DNA of 64,000 nt from NCBI GenBank assembly GCA_028284925.1, contig JANQQT010000020.1:1-64000 (forward strand), in the 5' to 3' direction. Each line of letters opens with the position of its first letter. Within the stretch, counting starts at the first letter, position 1. This DNA comes from Phycisphaeraceae bacterium (lineage in GTDB: Bacteria > Planctomycetota > Phycisphaerae > Phycisphaerales > Zrk34). A program made the position numbers and the translations under genes. Shown here piece by piece: positions 1 to 8,034 of this stretch. The notes beneath the pieces are model-generated. The model was given only the letters and a program-made list of their open reading frames with translations. It was not told where the DNA came from and searched no databases.

Positions 1-2
1 AG

Positions 3-134
3 AGGAGGCGGGAGGCAACGCCAGGGGTTGTGGTGGGAGGTGTTGGAAAGATGAAGCGGCATGAGATGGATCGGTATGGTGAGAAGGACGTGAAGGCAAG
101 GGTAAGGAGGTGGGGGGAGGTTTTGAAGAGTTGA
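3..134 (+). CDS. C-terminal end of an unidentified protein (partial)
   Basis: One frame is open from the first bases of the window to a TGA at 132-134. It encodes about 43 residues rich in Arg, Lys and Glu, ending in RRWGEVLKS. The G-rich composition matches the plus-strand genes that follow, and the next gene on the same strand starts 224 bases later, so this is plausibly the 3' end of a gene cut by the window edge. No family can be recognised from so little sequence, and a chance open frame cannot be excluded. Confidence 0.35.
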   Translation, partial: RRREATPGVVVGGVGKMKRHEMDRYGEKDVKARVRRWGEVLKS

Positions 135-358
135 CAGGAGTAAATCGAGCGTAACCGGGTGTCCGATTGAGACAATTGAAGGTAGACCGGAGCGGTTTTG
201 GGGTTGTGGGCGGGGTTTTTGGCAGGTTAAGGCGGTTTTATACGTACACCGTACAATATCCGGCAGACTTGGGCGTTGAATGGGGGTGAAGGGCGAAAAT
301 GGTTGTGAGATGACCGGGCAGGCGATCAGTGGTATGAGTTAACGCAGGAGCGTTCGGC

Positions 359-2527
359 ATGATGAAGCGAATGGTGTTTACAGTCGTGGTGATTCTGGGA
401 ATGGGCGGCGGCATTGTGTTGGGCGGTTCGGCGAAGGTTGGGGTGGTTGATCGAGCGAAGGTGAAGGCGGCGGCGGCTGGGATTGATCGGTTGATTGAAA
501 AGGATGCCAAGGCGAGTGGGAAGAAGCTTGGGGCAATTGTGAGTGATGAGGTTTTCCTGCGACGGGTGTATCTGGATATTGCGGGGCGGATTCCGACGTA
601 TAACGAAACGGTTTCATTTTTGAAGTCGAAGGAAGCGGGGAAGCGGGAGAAATTGATTGACAAGCTTCTGAATTCGGCGGGGTATTGGTCACATCAGTTT
701 AATTACTGGGCGGATGTGTTGAGGATCAAGAGTCGGGTTCGAGGTGGGGCGACGGGATATCCTTATATTGATTATGTTCGGACGAGTTTGCGGGAGAACA
801 AGGGGTATGACGAGTTTGTGAAGGGGTTGTTGGCGGCGAGCGGTCCTGCGAATGAGCGAGGAAACGGGGGTACGGGGTATTACCTTCGCGATTTCAACAT
901 GCCGGAAGACAATATGTCGAATACGGTGCAAGTGTTTTTGGGGACGCGACTGGTGTGTGCGCAGTGTCATGACCATCCATTTGACCAATGGACACAGGTT
1001 GAATTTTTTGAGATGGTCGCGTTCACGGGTGGTGTTGATTCGCGGTATTCGGAATTTTACAAGAGTAAGAAGTATGAGGAGATCAAGAAGGCGATGGGGC
1101 CGAAGATGGAGAAGGATCGTGAGATGCGTCGCGCAATGGGAAGGCTGTTGCAGCCGTTGAGGTATGGGGTGTCGGGAAGTGGTACGGGGCTAGCGATGTT
1201 GCCTAAGGACTATCAGTATGATGATGCCAAGCCTTATGATGTTGTGAAGGCGAGTACGATGTTCGGCGAGAATGTGAGAGTGAATTATGTGGGGAAGGTT
1301 CCTGATAATGCGTTGAACCCGACGGGCAGCAAGCGGAAGCGCAAGGTGAATTCACGATATCGTCCCCGGTTGCGGAGTGCGCAGGTTAATTCGCGTGGCG
1401 CGTATGTGGAGTGGATGACATCGCCGAAGAATCCGCGATTTACGACGGTGATTGCGAATCGTTTGTGGAAGCAGGCGATGGGTCGTGGTTTGATTGAGCC
1501 TGTGGATGATTTTTCGGATGATACGAAGGCTTCGAATGAGGCGTTGATGAAGCATCTGGAAGGGAAGATGGTGGGGTACAAGTATGACATGAAGCAGTAT
1601 CTACGGATGATTTATTATTCGAAGGCTTATCAGCGGGCGGCGATGGCGGAGGATGTGGATGAATCGAAGCGGTTTGTATTTACGGGACCGATGCTTGAGC
1701 GGATGAATGGAGAGCAGATCTGGGATTCGATGATTACGCTGGTGAGCGAGGATGTGGATGGGGTGTTGGAAGATATTGAGACGTCGCCCGTGCAAGGATC
1801 GATTGAGGGTGTTTATCGGGGTTATGAGGGGTTGCTGAATTTGAGTGCGAAGGAGATGGTGGGGCGTGCGAAAGAGATCATGAACTATGAAAGGGAGCGG
1901 GTGAAGATTTATGCGGATAAGACGCTGAGCAAGACGGAGAAGAACCAGAAGATTCGGGAATTGAGGAATAAGCAGCGCAATGCTTACAAGGTGGATCCAT
2001 CGGCGGCGAGGTTGTCGAAGCTTTATGCGGCGTACAACAAGGCGAAGAAGCGGGGTAATAAGAAGCAGATGGATAAGCTGCGGAAGCAGATCAATGCGGT
2101 ACGAAAGTCAGATGCTTATAAGAAGTATTCGAAGAAGCGTTATCGAGCGGCGTATGTAAGGGCGAGTGAGATGACGAGTCAGCCTGCGAGGCCGGGGCAC
2201 TTGTTGAGGGAGTTTGGCCAGTCGGATCGAGATCAGATTGAGGCATCGCATAAGGACGCGGCGGTGACGCAGGTTTTGAGTTTGTTGAATGGGTTCGTTG
2301 AGAAGTCTGTGATCTATAACAAGAACTCAGAACTGACGCGCCGTATCAAGTCGGCGGGGAGCGCAAAGGAGAAGGTGAATGTGATTTATCTTTCGATCCT
2401 GAATCGGTATCCGACAAAGGATGAAGCGGGTTATGCGATTAAGGCGATCGAAGAGGATGCGACGCAGGGGTGTGAGGACCTGGTTTGGACACTGACTAAC
2501 ACGCATGAGTTCATGTTTATTCAATGA
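359..2527 (+). CDS. DUF1549/DUF1553 domain secreted protein
   Basis: A 722-residue protein with an N-terminal hydrophobic export signal (residues 1-24). Residues about 60-240 match the planctomycete DUF1549 family, including VYLDIAGRIPT and a c-type heme-like CxxCH at C200/C203/H204, within a CHDHPFDQW stretch. Residues about 370 to the end match DUF1553, including VIANRLWKQAMGRGL. Larger family members usually carry an N-terminal planctomycete cytochrome domain, which is absent here. Residues about 500-605 form a very Lys/Arg-rich, probably helical or coiled-coil segment between the DUF1553 halves. The gene lies 122 bases upstream of a DUF1501 gene; such pairs are typical and probably act together outside the cytoplasm. 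The biochemical role of the family is unproven. Confidence 0.9.
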   Translation: MMKRMVFTVVVILGMGGGIVLGGSAKVGVVDRAKVKAAAAGIDRLIEKDAKASGKKLGAIVSDEVFLRRVYLDIAGRIPTYNETVSFLKSKEAGKREKLIDKLLNSAGYWSHQFNYWADVLRIKSRVRGGATGYPYIDYVRTSLRENKGYDEFVKGLLAASGPANERGNGGTGYYLRDFNMPEDNMSNTVQVFLGTRLVCAQCHDHPFDQWTQVEFFEMVAFTGGVDSRYSEFYKSKKYEEIKKAMGPKMEKDREMRRAMGRLLQPLRYGVSGSGTGLAMLPKDYQYDDAKPYDVVKASTMFGENVRVNYVGKVPDNALNPTGSKRKRKVNSRYRPRLRSAQVNSRGAYVEWMTSPKNPRFTTVIANRLWKQAMGRGLIEPVDDFSDDTKASNEALMKHLEGKMVGYKYDMKQYLRMIYYSKAYQRAAMAEDVDESKRFVFTGPMLERMNGEQIWDSMITLVSEDVDGVLEDIETSPVQGSIEGVYRGYEGLLNLSAKEMVGRAKEIMNYERERVKIYADKTLSKTEKNQKIRELRNKQRNAYKVDPSAARLSKLYAAYNKAKKRGNKKQMDKLRKQINAVRKSDAYKKYSKKRYRAAYVRASEMTSQPARPGHLLREFGQSDRDQIEASHKDAAVTQVLSLLNGFVEKSVIYNKNSELTRRIKSAGSAKEKVNVIYLSILNRYPTKDEAGYAIKAIEEDATQGCEDLVWTLTNTHEFMFIQ

Positions 2528-2649
2528 CACACACCCCCACCGCGGCAGGTCTGACTTGAGAATGAAAGACCTGGCTGCGTTTTCAGGGACGGTGGACCGG
2601 TAAGCCGGTTTTAAACAGGTAGAGTTATTGACGATTTGAACAGAGGTAA

Positions 2650-3966
2650 GTGATGACGAACGAGTTTAATCGAGCGGATGAGATTTCAAGGCGAAGTGTA
2701 ATGGCACATGCGGCGAAGGCTTGCATGGGGGTCGGCTTTGTGGGCGGGATGGGGTATGGGGGGAGTGGGTTGTTTGGGGCGGATGTAAAGAGTGTCAAGG
2801 CGAATCCGCCTGGCGGAGGTAAGGCGAAGCGCGTGATTTATCTGTATATGGGAGGGGGGATGAGTCATCTTGATACGTTTGATGTGAAGCCCGGCGCGGC
2901 GACACAGGGGCCTGTTGAGGCGATCAAGACGAGTGCAAAGGGGTTGAAGGTATCGCAGTATTATCCGAAGACGGCGAAGCAAGGACATCATCTGTGTTTG
3001 ATGAACAGTCTGACTTCAACGGCGGGTGCGCATGAGCAGGGTAATTACTTCATGCATACATCGTATCCGATGCGTGGGACGATCAAGCATCCGCATCTTG
3101 GGGCGTGGGCGGCGAGGTTGAAGGGGCGGGCGAATCCGACGTTGCCGGCGAATGTGAAGGTGGGGCGCGGCGGAAATTCGCTGGGTGGTGGATTTCTGGA
3201 GACGAAGTATGCGGCGTTGCCGATTGGTGATCCGGCGGCGGGCTTGCAGGATTCGAAGCGGTTTTATCGCGTGAAGGAAGATCGGTATAACAAGCGGCTG
3301 GCGCGGGCGAAGGCATTAAATCAAAAGTTCTTGCAGCGGTATAACCAGAAGCAGGTACGGGCGTATGGGGATTTGTATGCGGATGCTGTGAAGCTGATGA
3401 AGAGTGAAGATTTGAAGGTCTTTGATTTGAGCCAGGAGAGCGCGGCGACGCGTGCGGCGTATGGGGCGGATAACTTTGGGCAAGGGTGTTTGTTGGCGAG
3501 GCGACTGGTGGAGAAGGATGTTCGGTTTGTGGAGGTGTATTACGGTGGTTGGGATACGCACTCGAATAACTTTGAGGCAATGGCAACAAAGGGAGCTGTT
3601 TTGGATGCGGCGCTGGGGAGTTTGTTGAAGGATTTGAGTGAGCGTGGTTTGCTGGATTCGACGATGGTGGTGTTGTCGACGGAGTTTGGCAGGACGCCTG
3701 ATATTGTGAAGGAGAGGAAGGGGAGGAATCACTATCCGAAGGCGTTCACGTGTCTGCTTGCGGGTGGCGGGGTTAAGGGTGGGCAGGCGTGGGGTAAGAC
3801 GGATGCAGAGGGTAAGAAGGTGGTGAAGGATCCAGTGAACATTCCTGATTTCAATGCGACAATTGCGTATGCGATGGGATTACCATTGAGTGAGATAGTG
3901 CATTCACCGAGTGGTCGACCGTTTACAGTAGCGCACAAGGGGAGGCCTGTGACGCAGATTTTCTGA
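2650..3966 (+). CDS. DUF1501 domain protein (Tat-exported, sulfatase-like fold)
   Basis: A 438-residue member of the DUF1501 family, which is related to the alkaline phosphatase/sulfatase fold. An N-terminal twin-arginine stretch (ISRRSVMAHAAKA) suggests Tat export. Typical motifs are YLYMGGGMSHLDTFD near residue 66, the YYGGWDTHSNNF region, and VVLSTEFGRTP followed by GRNHYP near the C terminus. The start is either GTG at 2650 or ATG at 2653; an AGAGGTAA ribosome-binding site lies just upstream. It pairs with the DUF1549/DUF1553 gene and is followed by a clear terminator, so the two probably form one operon. The substrate is unknown. Confidence 0.92.
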   Translation: MMTNEFNRADEISRRSVMAHAAKACMGVGFVGGMGYGGSGLFGADVKSVKANPPGGGKAKRVIYLYMGGGMSHLDTFDVKPGAATQGPVEAIKTSAKGLKVSQYYPKTAKQGHHLCLMNSLTSTAGAHEQGNYFMHTSYPMRGTIKHPHLGAWAARLKGRANPTLPANVKVGRGGNSLGGGFLETKYAALPIGDPAAGLQDSKRFYRVKEDRYNKRLARAKALNQKFLQRYNQKQVRAYGDLYADAVKLMKSEDLKVFDLSQESAATRAAYGADNFGQGCLLARRLVEKDVRFVEVYYGGWDTHSNNFEAMATKGAVLDAALGSLLKDLSERGLLDSTMVVLSTEFGRTPDIVKERKGRNHYPKAFTCLLAGGGVKGGQAWGKTDAEGKKVVKDPVNIPDFNATIAYAMGLPLSEIVHSPSGRPFTVAHKGRPVTQIF

Positions 3967-3991
3967 TCGGTGGGTTTAATTTTTGAGTATG

Positions 3992-4022
3992 AAAAGCGTG
4001 TCGAGAGACACGCTTTTTTTTT
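3992..4022 (+). terminator. Rho-independent terminator after the DUF1501 gene
   Basis: An 11-bp perfect stem (3992-4002 with 4007-4017) encloses a GAGA loop and ends in a run of nine T residues (4014-4022). It starts 26 bases after the DUF1501 stop codon and separates this pair from the next gene. Confidence 0.9.
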
Positions 4023-4105
4023 GATTTTGACTGCAAGGGGATTGAACTGGTGCGTTATGTCTATAGGAGAGTAAAGGGTGGGCGGGGAATTTGCAGGAGT
4101 GTGAT

Positions 4106-5719
4106 ATGGGACGGTTTGGCTTGATCCTGGTTGTATTGGGTAGTTTTGGCTACGGGGGACTGCAAGGGGTAGCATCTCTATTGGAACCGAATTGCCGTGG
4201 TGTGCATCAGGAGTTTGCAGCTCCTCAGATTGTCAATTTTGGAGATTGCGTATCTGAAACAGGGGTGTGTGATACATTTGATGAATTGTTTGGGAAGCAG
4301 ATAAGACAAGTGAAGACGACGCGAGGAACGAAGGATGATATTGAGTTGGCCGAGGAGTTGTGGAAGTCATCGGAGACGGTGAAAGATTCGAATGAGATTC
4401 GAGGGAGGATACTAGAGGCCGTGTATGATCTGACGGCCAAGACGGATGCGGCGGTGAAGTTGGGGATCAGTGCTTTGCGTGCGCTTGAGGAAATGCGGCC
4501 TGAGCGGGCGAGCGAATATCGGAAGAAGGTGCGTGAAGTCTGGGAGTATGTATATCGGCGGGCCAAGGGAGAGGAAAAGAAGGAGGCGGGGAAGGAATTG
4601 GTTTCAATGATGATGGAGGAGGGTGAGGCGTTGATCAAAGAGTTGAAAGTAATGGAAGCGGCTACCGTTTATCGTCGGGCGTTGGGGATGGCGCGGGCGG
4701 GACGATTGTCGAATGTGAAGTATCTGCAAACTCTGACGAATTATGCAACGAAGATGATGGGTGTGGTACGAGAGATTACAAAACTGGAGGGAGAGAGGAA
4801 AGCGGGGAGTCTGACGGAGAATAGCGCGAAACGGCTAGCGATGTTGTATGTGGTAAAGTTTGATTCGCCGGTGCGTGTGAAGGGATTTTTGGGCAAGGTT
4901 GGGGAGCCGGAAGGCGGGTTAATTGGAAGTGCGATGGCGGAGGTGGGTGAGGCGGATGTCAAGGCGTGTCGTGGGCTTGGGGAATGGTACACAAAGTTGG
5001 CGAAGGGTGAAAAGGGATTGGTGGAGCTACGTATGCTAAGTCGGGCGGAGGGGTATTTGAGACGATATCTGAATGAGGGGAAGGAAAACCTCAGGGGGAC
5101 GGACCAGTTAAAGCTAAGTCTGATGTTGAAGCGGATTGAGGGGAAGCTGGCGACGTTGAGAGGACAATTGGGTGATACAGGGAGGTGGAAGGATCTGACG
5201 GGGTATTTTGCGAAGATGGTCGCGGCGAAGAAATATGGAGCAAAGAGCGGAGAGGTGAGCCATAAAAATGGTGTGTTTTCATTATCAGGGACGTCGACGT
5301 GGTTGCCTTATCCGGCGAATGCGAAGGATGTGATATTAAGCGCAGAGATCAAGCGGGTTGGAGGTTTGTTTGTTCTGATACGCGGCAGGTGGCGATGGAA
5401 GGAGAAGGCAACCGGGTATGCGATTGAATCGGCGTTATATGAGACGTTGATCCTAAAGCAGGGTGAACGGGAGCTGACGCGGAAGGGAGTGAAAGAAACG
5501 GCAAATGGTAAATTCTTTGAGGTCCAATTTGGACTTATTGGCGAGCAGATTATTGTGGCGGTGAATGGCAAAAAAGTAATTCAGATGACGGATAAGTCGG
5601 ACTTGAAGGCTGGAAATGTGTATTTTGGAGCAAGGAACGCGAAGACGGATATGAGGCGACTGCGGATCATGATTCCATCGAAGGGTCAGGCTAAGAAGTG
5701 GATTGGGAGTTTGAAATAA
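4106..5719 (+). CDS. Secreted alpha-helical protein with C-terminal jelly-roll domain
   Basis: A 537-residue protein of unknown function. I chose ATG 4106 because it begins a signal-peptide-like stretch (MGRFGLILVVLGSFGYGG); an in-frame start also exists at 4091. Residues about 55-360 are helical and repeat-like, resembling TPR architecture. The last 160 residues look like a beta-sandwich of the DUF1080/LamG-like type, with alternating hydrophobic strands and IIVAVNGKKVI. The protein is a distant paralog of the minus-strand gene at 21182-22996. Both share an N-terminal FD[EQ]L[FY]G plus KDD[IL]ELA[EK]EL block, a motif with [MR]LxRA[ED]xY followed by RIE, and the C-terminal sandwich. It stands alone between a terminator and the xylose isomerase gene. 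Confidence 0.8.
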   Translation: MGRFGLILVVLGSFGYGGLQGVASLLEPNCRGVHQEFAAPQIVNFGDCVSETGVCDTFDELFGKQIRQVKTTRGTKDDIELAEELWKSSETVKDSNEIRGRILEAVYDLTAKTDAAVKLGISALRALEEMRPERASEYRKKVREVWEYVYRRAKGEEKKEAGKELVSMMMEEGEALIKELKVMEAATVYRRALGMARAGRLSNVKYLQTLTNYATKMMGVVREITKLEGERKAGSLTENSAKRLAMLYVVKFDSPVRVKGFLGKVGEPEGGLIGSAMAEVGEADVKACRGLGEWYTKLAKGEKGLVELRMLSRAEGYLRRYLNEGKENLRGTDQLKLSLMLKRIEGKLATLRGQLGDTGRWKDLTGYFAKMVAAKKYGAKSGEVSHKNGVFSLSGTSTWLPYPANAKDVILSAEIKRVGGLFVLIRGRWRWKEKATGYAIESALYETLILKQGERELTRKGVKETANGKFFEVQFGLIGEQIIVAVNGKKVIQMTDKSDLKAGNVYFGARNAKTDMRRLRIMIPSKGQAKKWIGSLK

Positions 5720-5819
5720 GGGGGGCGCAGGGGAATCGGGCGAGAAGGAGTGGTGGAAAAGTCTTCATTGGTGTGGGAGAATGGGGGGCTTGTGATTTGA
5801 TTTATTAAGGAGTCAAGCG

Positions 5820-6854
5820 ATGGGTAGTGGTTATCGTTTTTCGTTTGGGCCGTGGAATATTGGCGAGGGAGCCGATCCGTTTGGGCCTGTGGTTCGGGAT
5901 GAGGTGGCGTTTGGGGAGAAGTTGAAGGCCTATCAGGCGTTGGGCTTTGAGGGTGTGCAGTTTCATGATGATGATGCCGTGCCTGATCTGGATGGGCTGA
6001 GTCATGGGCAGGTAATGGAGAAGGCGAGGGCAATGAAGGGGATGCTGGATGATCATGGACTGGTGGTGGAGTTTGTGGCGCCGCGTTTGTGGGAAGATGC
6101 CCGGGGGATCGATGGCGGGTTTACGAATAATACCGAGAGTGAGCGACGTTGGGCGATCGACCGCACGAAGGTGTGTGCCGATATTGCGGCGGAACTGGAG
6201 ACGGATTTTATGGTGGTGTGGTATGCGCGGGAGGGGACGTATATTCGTGAGGCGAAAAGCGCGATTGAGGCACATCGACAGTTGATTGACGCAATGAATG
6301 AGGTGTTAGAGCATCGTGGAGATTTGCGGATTGCAATTGAACCGAAGCCGAACGAGCCCATGGATCATAATTATATTCCGACGGTGGGTCATGCGGTTGC
6401 TCTGGGACAGGCGACGGTGGCTCCGGATAGGATGGGGACATTGATCGAGACGGCGCATTCATTGCTGGCAGGACTTGATGCTTCGGATGATATGGCGTTT
6501 GCGCTGGCGTTAGGTAAGTTGTGGTCGGTGCATCTGAATGATCAGAATGGGTTGAAGTATGACCAGGACAAATCGTTCGGGTCGGCGAATTTGCGAGTTG
6601 CGTTTAATCAGGTAAGGGTCTTGGAAGAGGCAGGATATGCAGAAACCGGGTATTTTGTGGGGTTGGATGTGAAGGCGATGCGGACGCAGAAAGCTGAGGC
6701 GGCGACGAAGCATTTGTCGAACAGTAAGCGGGTGTTTGAGCATCTGGTGGAGAAGGTGAGGACGTGGGACAAGGGTGTTGAGGCTGAGTGTGTGGCGAAT
6801 CGGGATTATGAGGAATTGGATCTGAGATTGCTGGAACACCTAATGGGTGTGTGA
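5820..6854 (+). CDS. xylA: Xylose isomerase family protein
   Basis: A 344-residue TIM-barrel enzyme resembling the actinobacterial type of D-xylose isomerase, which interconverts xylose and xylulose. Conserved blocks include the catalytic FHDDD near residue 43, DGGFTNN, REGTY, AIEPKPNEP (metal Glu and catalytic Lys), ETAH (metal Glu and His), and KYDQDKSFG (two metal Asp). The usual HIDLNGQ metal motif appears as the shorter HLNDQNG, so the metal-site Asp is displaced or replaced. The protein is somewhat shorter than the roughly 390 residues of the Streptomyces enzyme. An AAGGAG ribosome-binding site precedes the ATG. The family match is strong; the true sugar substrate is not certain. Confidence 0.88.
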   Translation: MGSGYRFSFGPWNIGEGADPFGPVVRDEVAFGEKLKAYQALGFEGVQFHDDDAVPDLDGLSHGQVMEKARAMKGMLDDHGLVVEFVAPRLWEDARGIDGGFTNNTESERRWAIDRTKVCADIAAELETDFMVVWYAREGTYIREAKSAIEAHRQLIDAMNEVLEHRGDLRIAIEPKPNEPMDHNYIPTVGHAVALGQATVAPDRMGTLIETAHSLLAGLDASDDMAFALALGKLWSVHLNDQNGLKYDQDKSFGSANLRVAFNQVRVLEEAGYAETGYFVGLDVKAMRTQKAEAATKHLSNSKRVFEHLVEKVRTWDKGVEAECVANRDYEELDLRLLEHLMGV

Positions 6855-6915
6855 TTTTGGTTGATGAGGAATGAGAATTGAAGATTCTTGATTGGGTGAT
6901 GTAGGTTTGGCACAG

Positions 6916-8004
6916 ATGGGTAAACAGCATCATCCTTTGACGGGCATGCGGGCGTGGGCGTGGTGGAAACTGTGTTTGACGCACGGGCCGATTGGAATGC
7001 GGTATTGGTGGCGGGCTATGAAGATTGGGTTGCTTGGGCTAGGAGGGCTTGGGTTTCGGGCGTGGGAGACGATGCGGTGGGCCGGGCGATTGAGACGGAT
7101 GAAGATTGAGAAAGATCCGGTCTTTATCCTCGGGCACTGGCGGAGCGGGACGACGTTGTTGCATAATCTGATGGCATGTGATGATCGATATGGGACGGTA
7201 CGTATGCATCACTATGGCGTGGGGACGATGCTGGAGTGGCCTCGTCTGACGCGGAAGATGGTGGGGGCGTTTACGCCGGAGGTAAGGCCTATGGACCAAA
7301 TGGGGTTGGGGGTGGATGAGCCGGCTGAGGAGGAGTTGGCGCTGGGAAGAGTGAGTGAGTATTCGTTTGACCACGCGTTCTGTTTCCCGAGGCGAGCACG
7401 AGAGGTGTTTGAGAAAACGATTATGTTTGAAGGAGTAGGGGAGAAGTATGTGGAGTCGTGGAAGTGGTATTATGAGCATGTGTTGAAGAAGGTAACGGTG
7501 GAGCAAGATGGAAGACGATTGGTATTGAAGAGTCCGGGGAATACGGGACGGGTGGCAACGTTACTGGGGATGTTTAAGAAAGCAAAATTCGTACATCTGG
7601 TGCGTGACCCTTATGAGGTGTTCGCCTCGACGAGGCATTTGTGGCGGAAGGTGTTGCCGTTGTGGGCGTTGCAAGGGTATGAAGAGTTGGATGTGGATGG
7701 GCTGGTGTTGGACATTTATCAGAGGATGATGAAGAGGTATTTTGAGGACCGGAAGAAAATCGGCGAGGGAAGGTTATGTGAGGTTCGATACGAGGCGTTG
7801 GTGGAGCGACCGATTGAGGTTCTGGAAGAGATTTATGTAACACTTGGTTTGGAGGATTATGAGGGGGTAAGGGAGAGAGTCGAAGGCTATGTGGCGGGAT
7901 TGGAGGGATATGAGAGGAATCGCCTGGCGTTGACGAAAGAGGAAAAGGAACGCGTGAGAGAGGTCTGGGGGTTCGCGTTTGAGGCGTTTGGGTATGAGAT
8001 GTGA
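6916..8004 (+). CDS. Sulfotransferase family protein (PAPS-dependent)
   Basis: A 362-residue protein with the two PAPS-binding signatures of sulfotransferases. The 5'-phosphosulfate loop is FILGHWRSGTTLLHN near residues 70-85, and the 3'-phosphate site is KFVHLVRDPYEVFASTR, preceded by LKSPGNTGR. It would transfer sulfate from PAPS to an unknown acceptor. ATG 6916 is chosen; a TTG at 6892 would add eight residues. An N-terminal basic and hydrophobic stretch may associate with the membrane. It lies 61 bases after the xylose isomerase gene on the same strand and is followed by a converging gene. Two sulfatase genes lie 8-11 kb further on. Confidence 0.88.
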   Translation: MGKQHHPLTGMRAWAWWKLCLTHGPIGMRYWWRAMKIGLLGLGGLGFRAWETMRWAGRLRRMKIEKDPVFILGHWRSGTTLLHNLMACDDRYGTVRMHHYGVGTMLEWPRLTRKMVGAFTPEVRPMDQMGLGVDEPAEEELALGRVSEYSFDHAFCFPRRAREVFEKTIMFEGVGEKYVESWKWYYEHVLKKVTVEQDGRRLVLKSPGNTGRVATLLGMFKKAKFVHLVRDPYEVFASTRHLWRKVLPLWALQGYEELDVDGLVLDIYQRMMKRYFEDRKKIGEGRLCEVRYEALVERPIEVLEEIYVTLGLEDYEGVRERVEGYVAGLEGYERNRLALTKEEKERVREVWGFAFEAFGYEM

Positions 8005-8034
8005 GTGGTCTTGGGTCGAGGGTCGAATATCCAA

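Noticed and set aside
3083-3732. Minus-strand frames opposite the DUF1501 gene
   Set aside because: Pro/Ser/Arg-rich shadows of a well-recognised gene.
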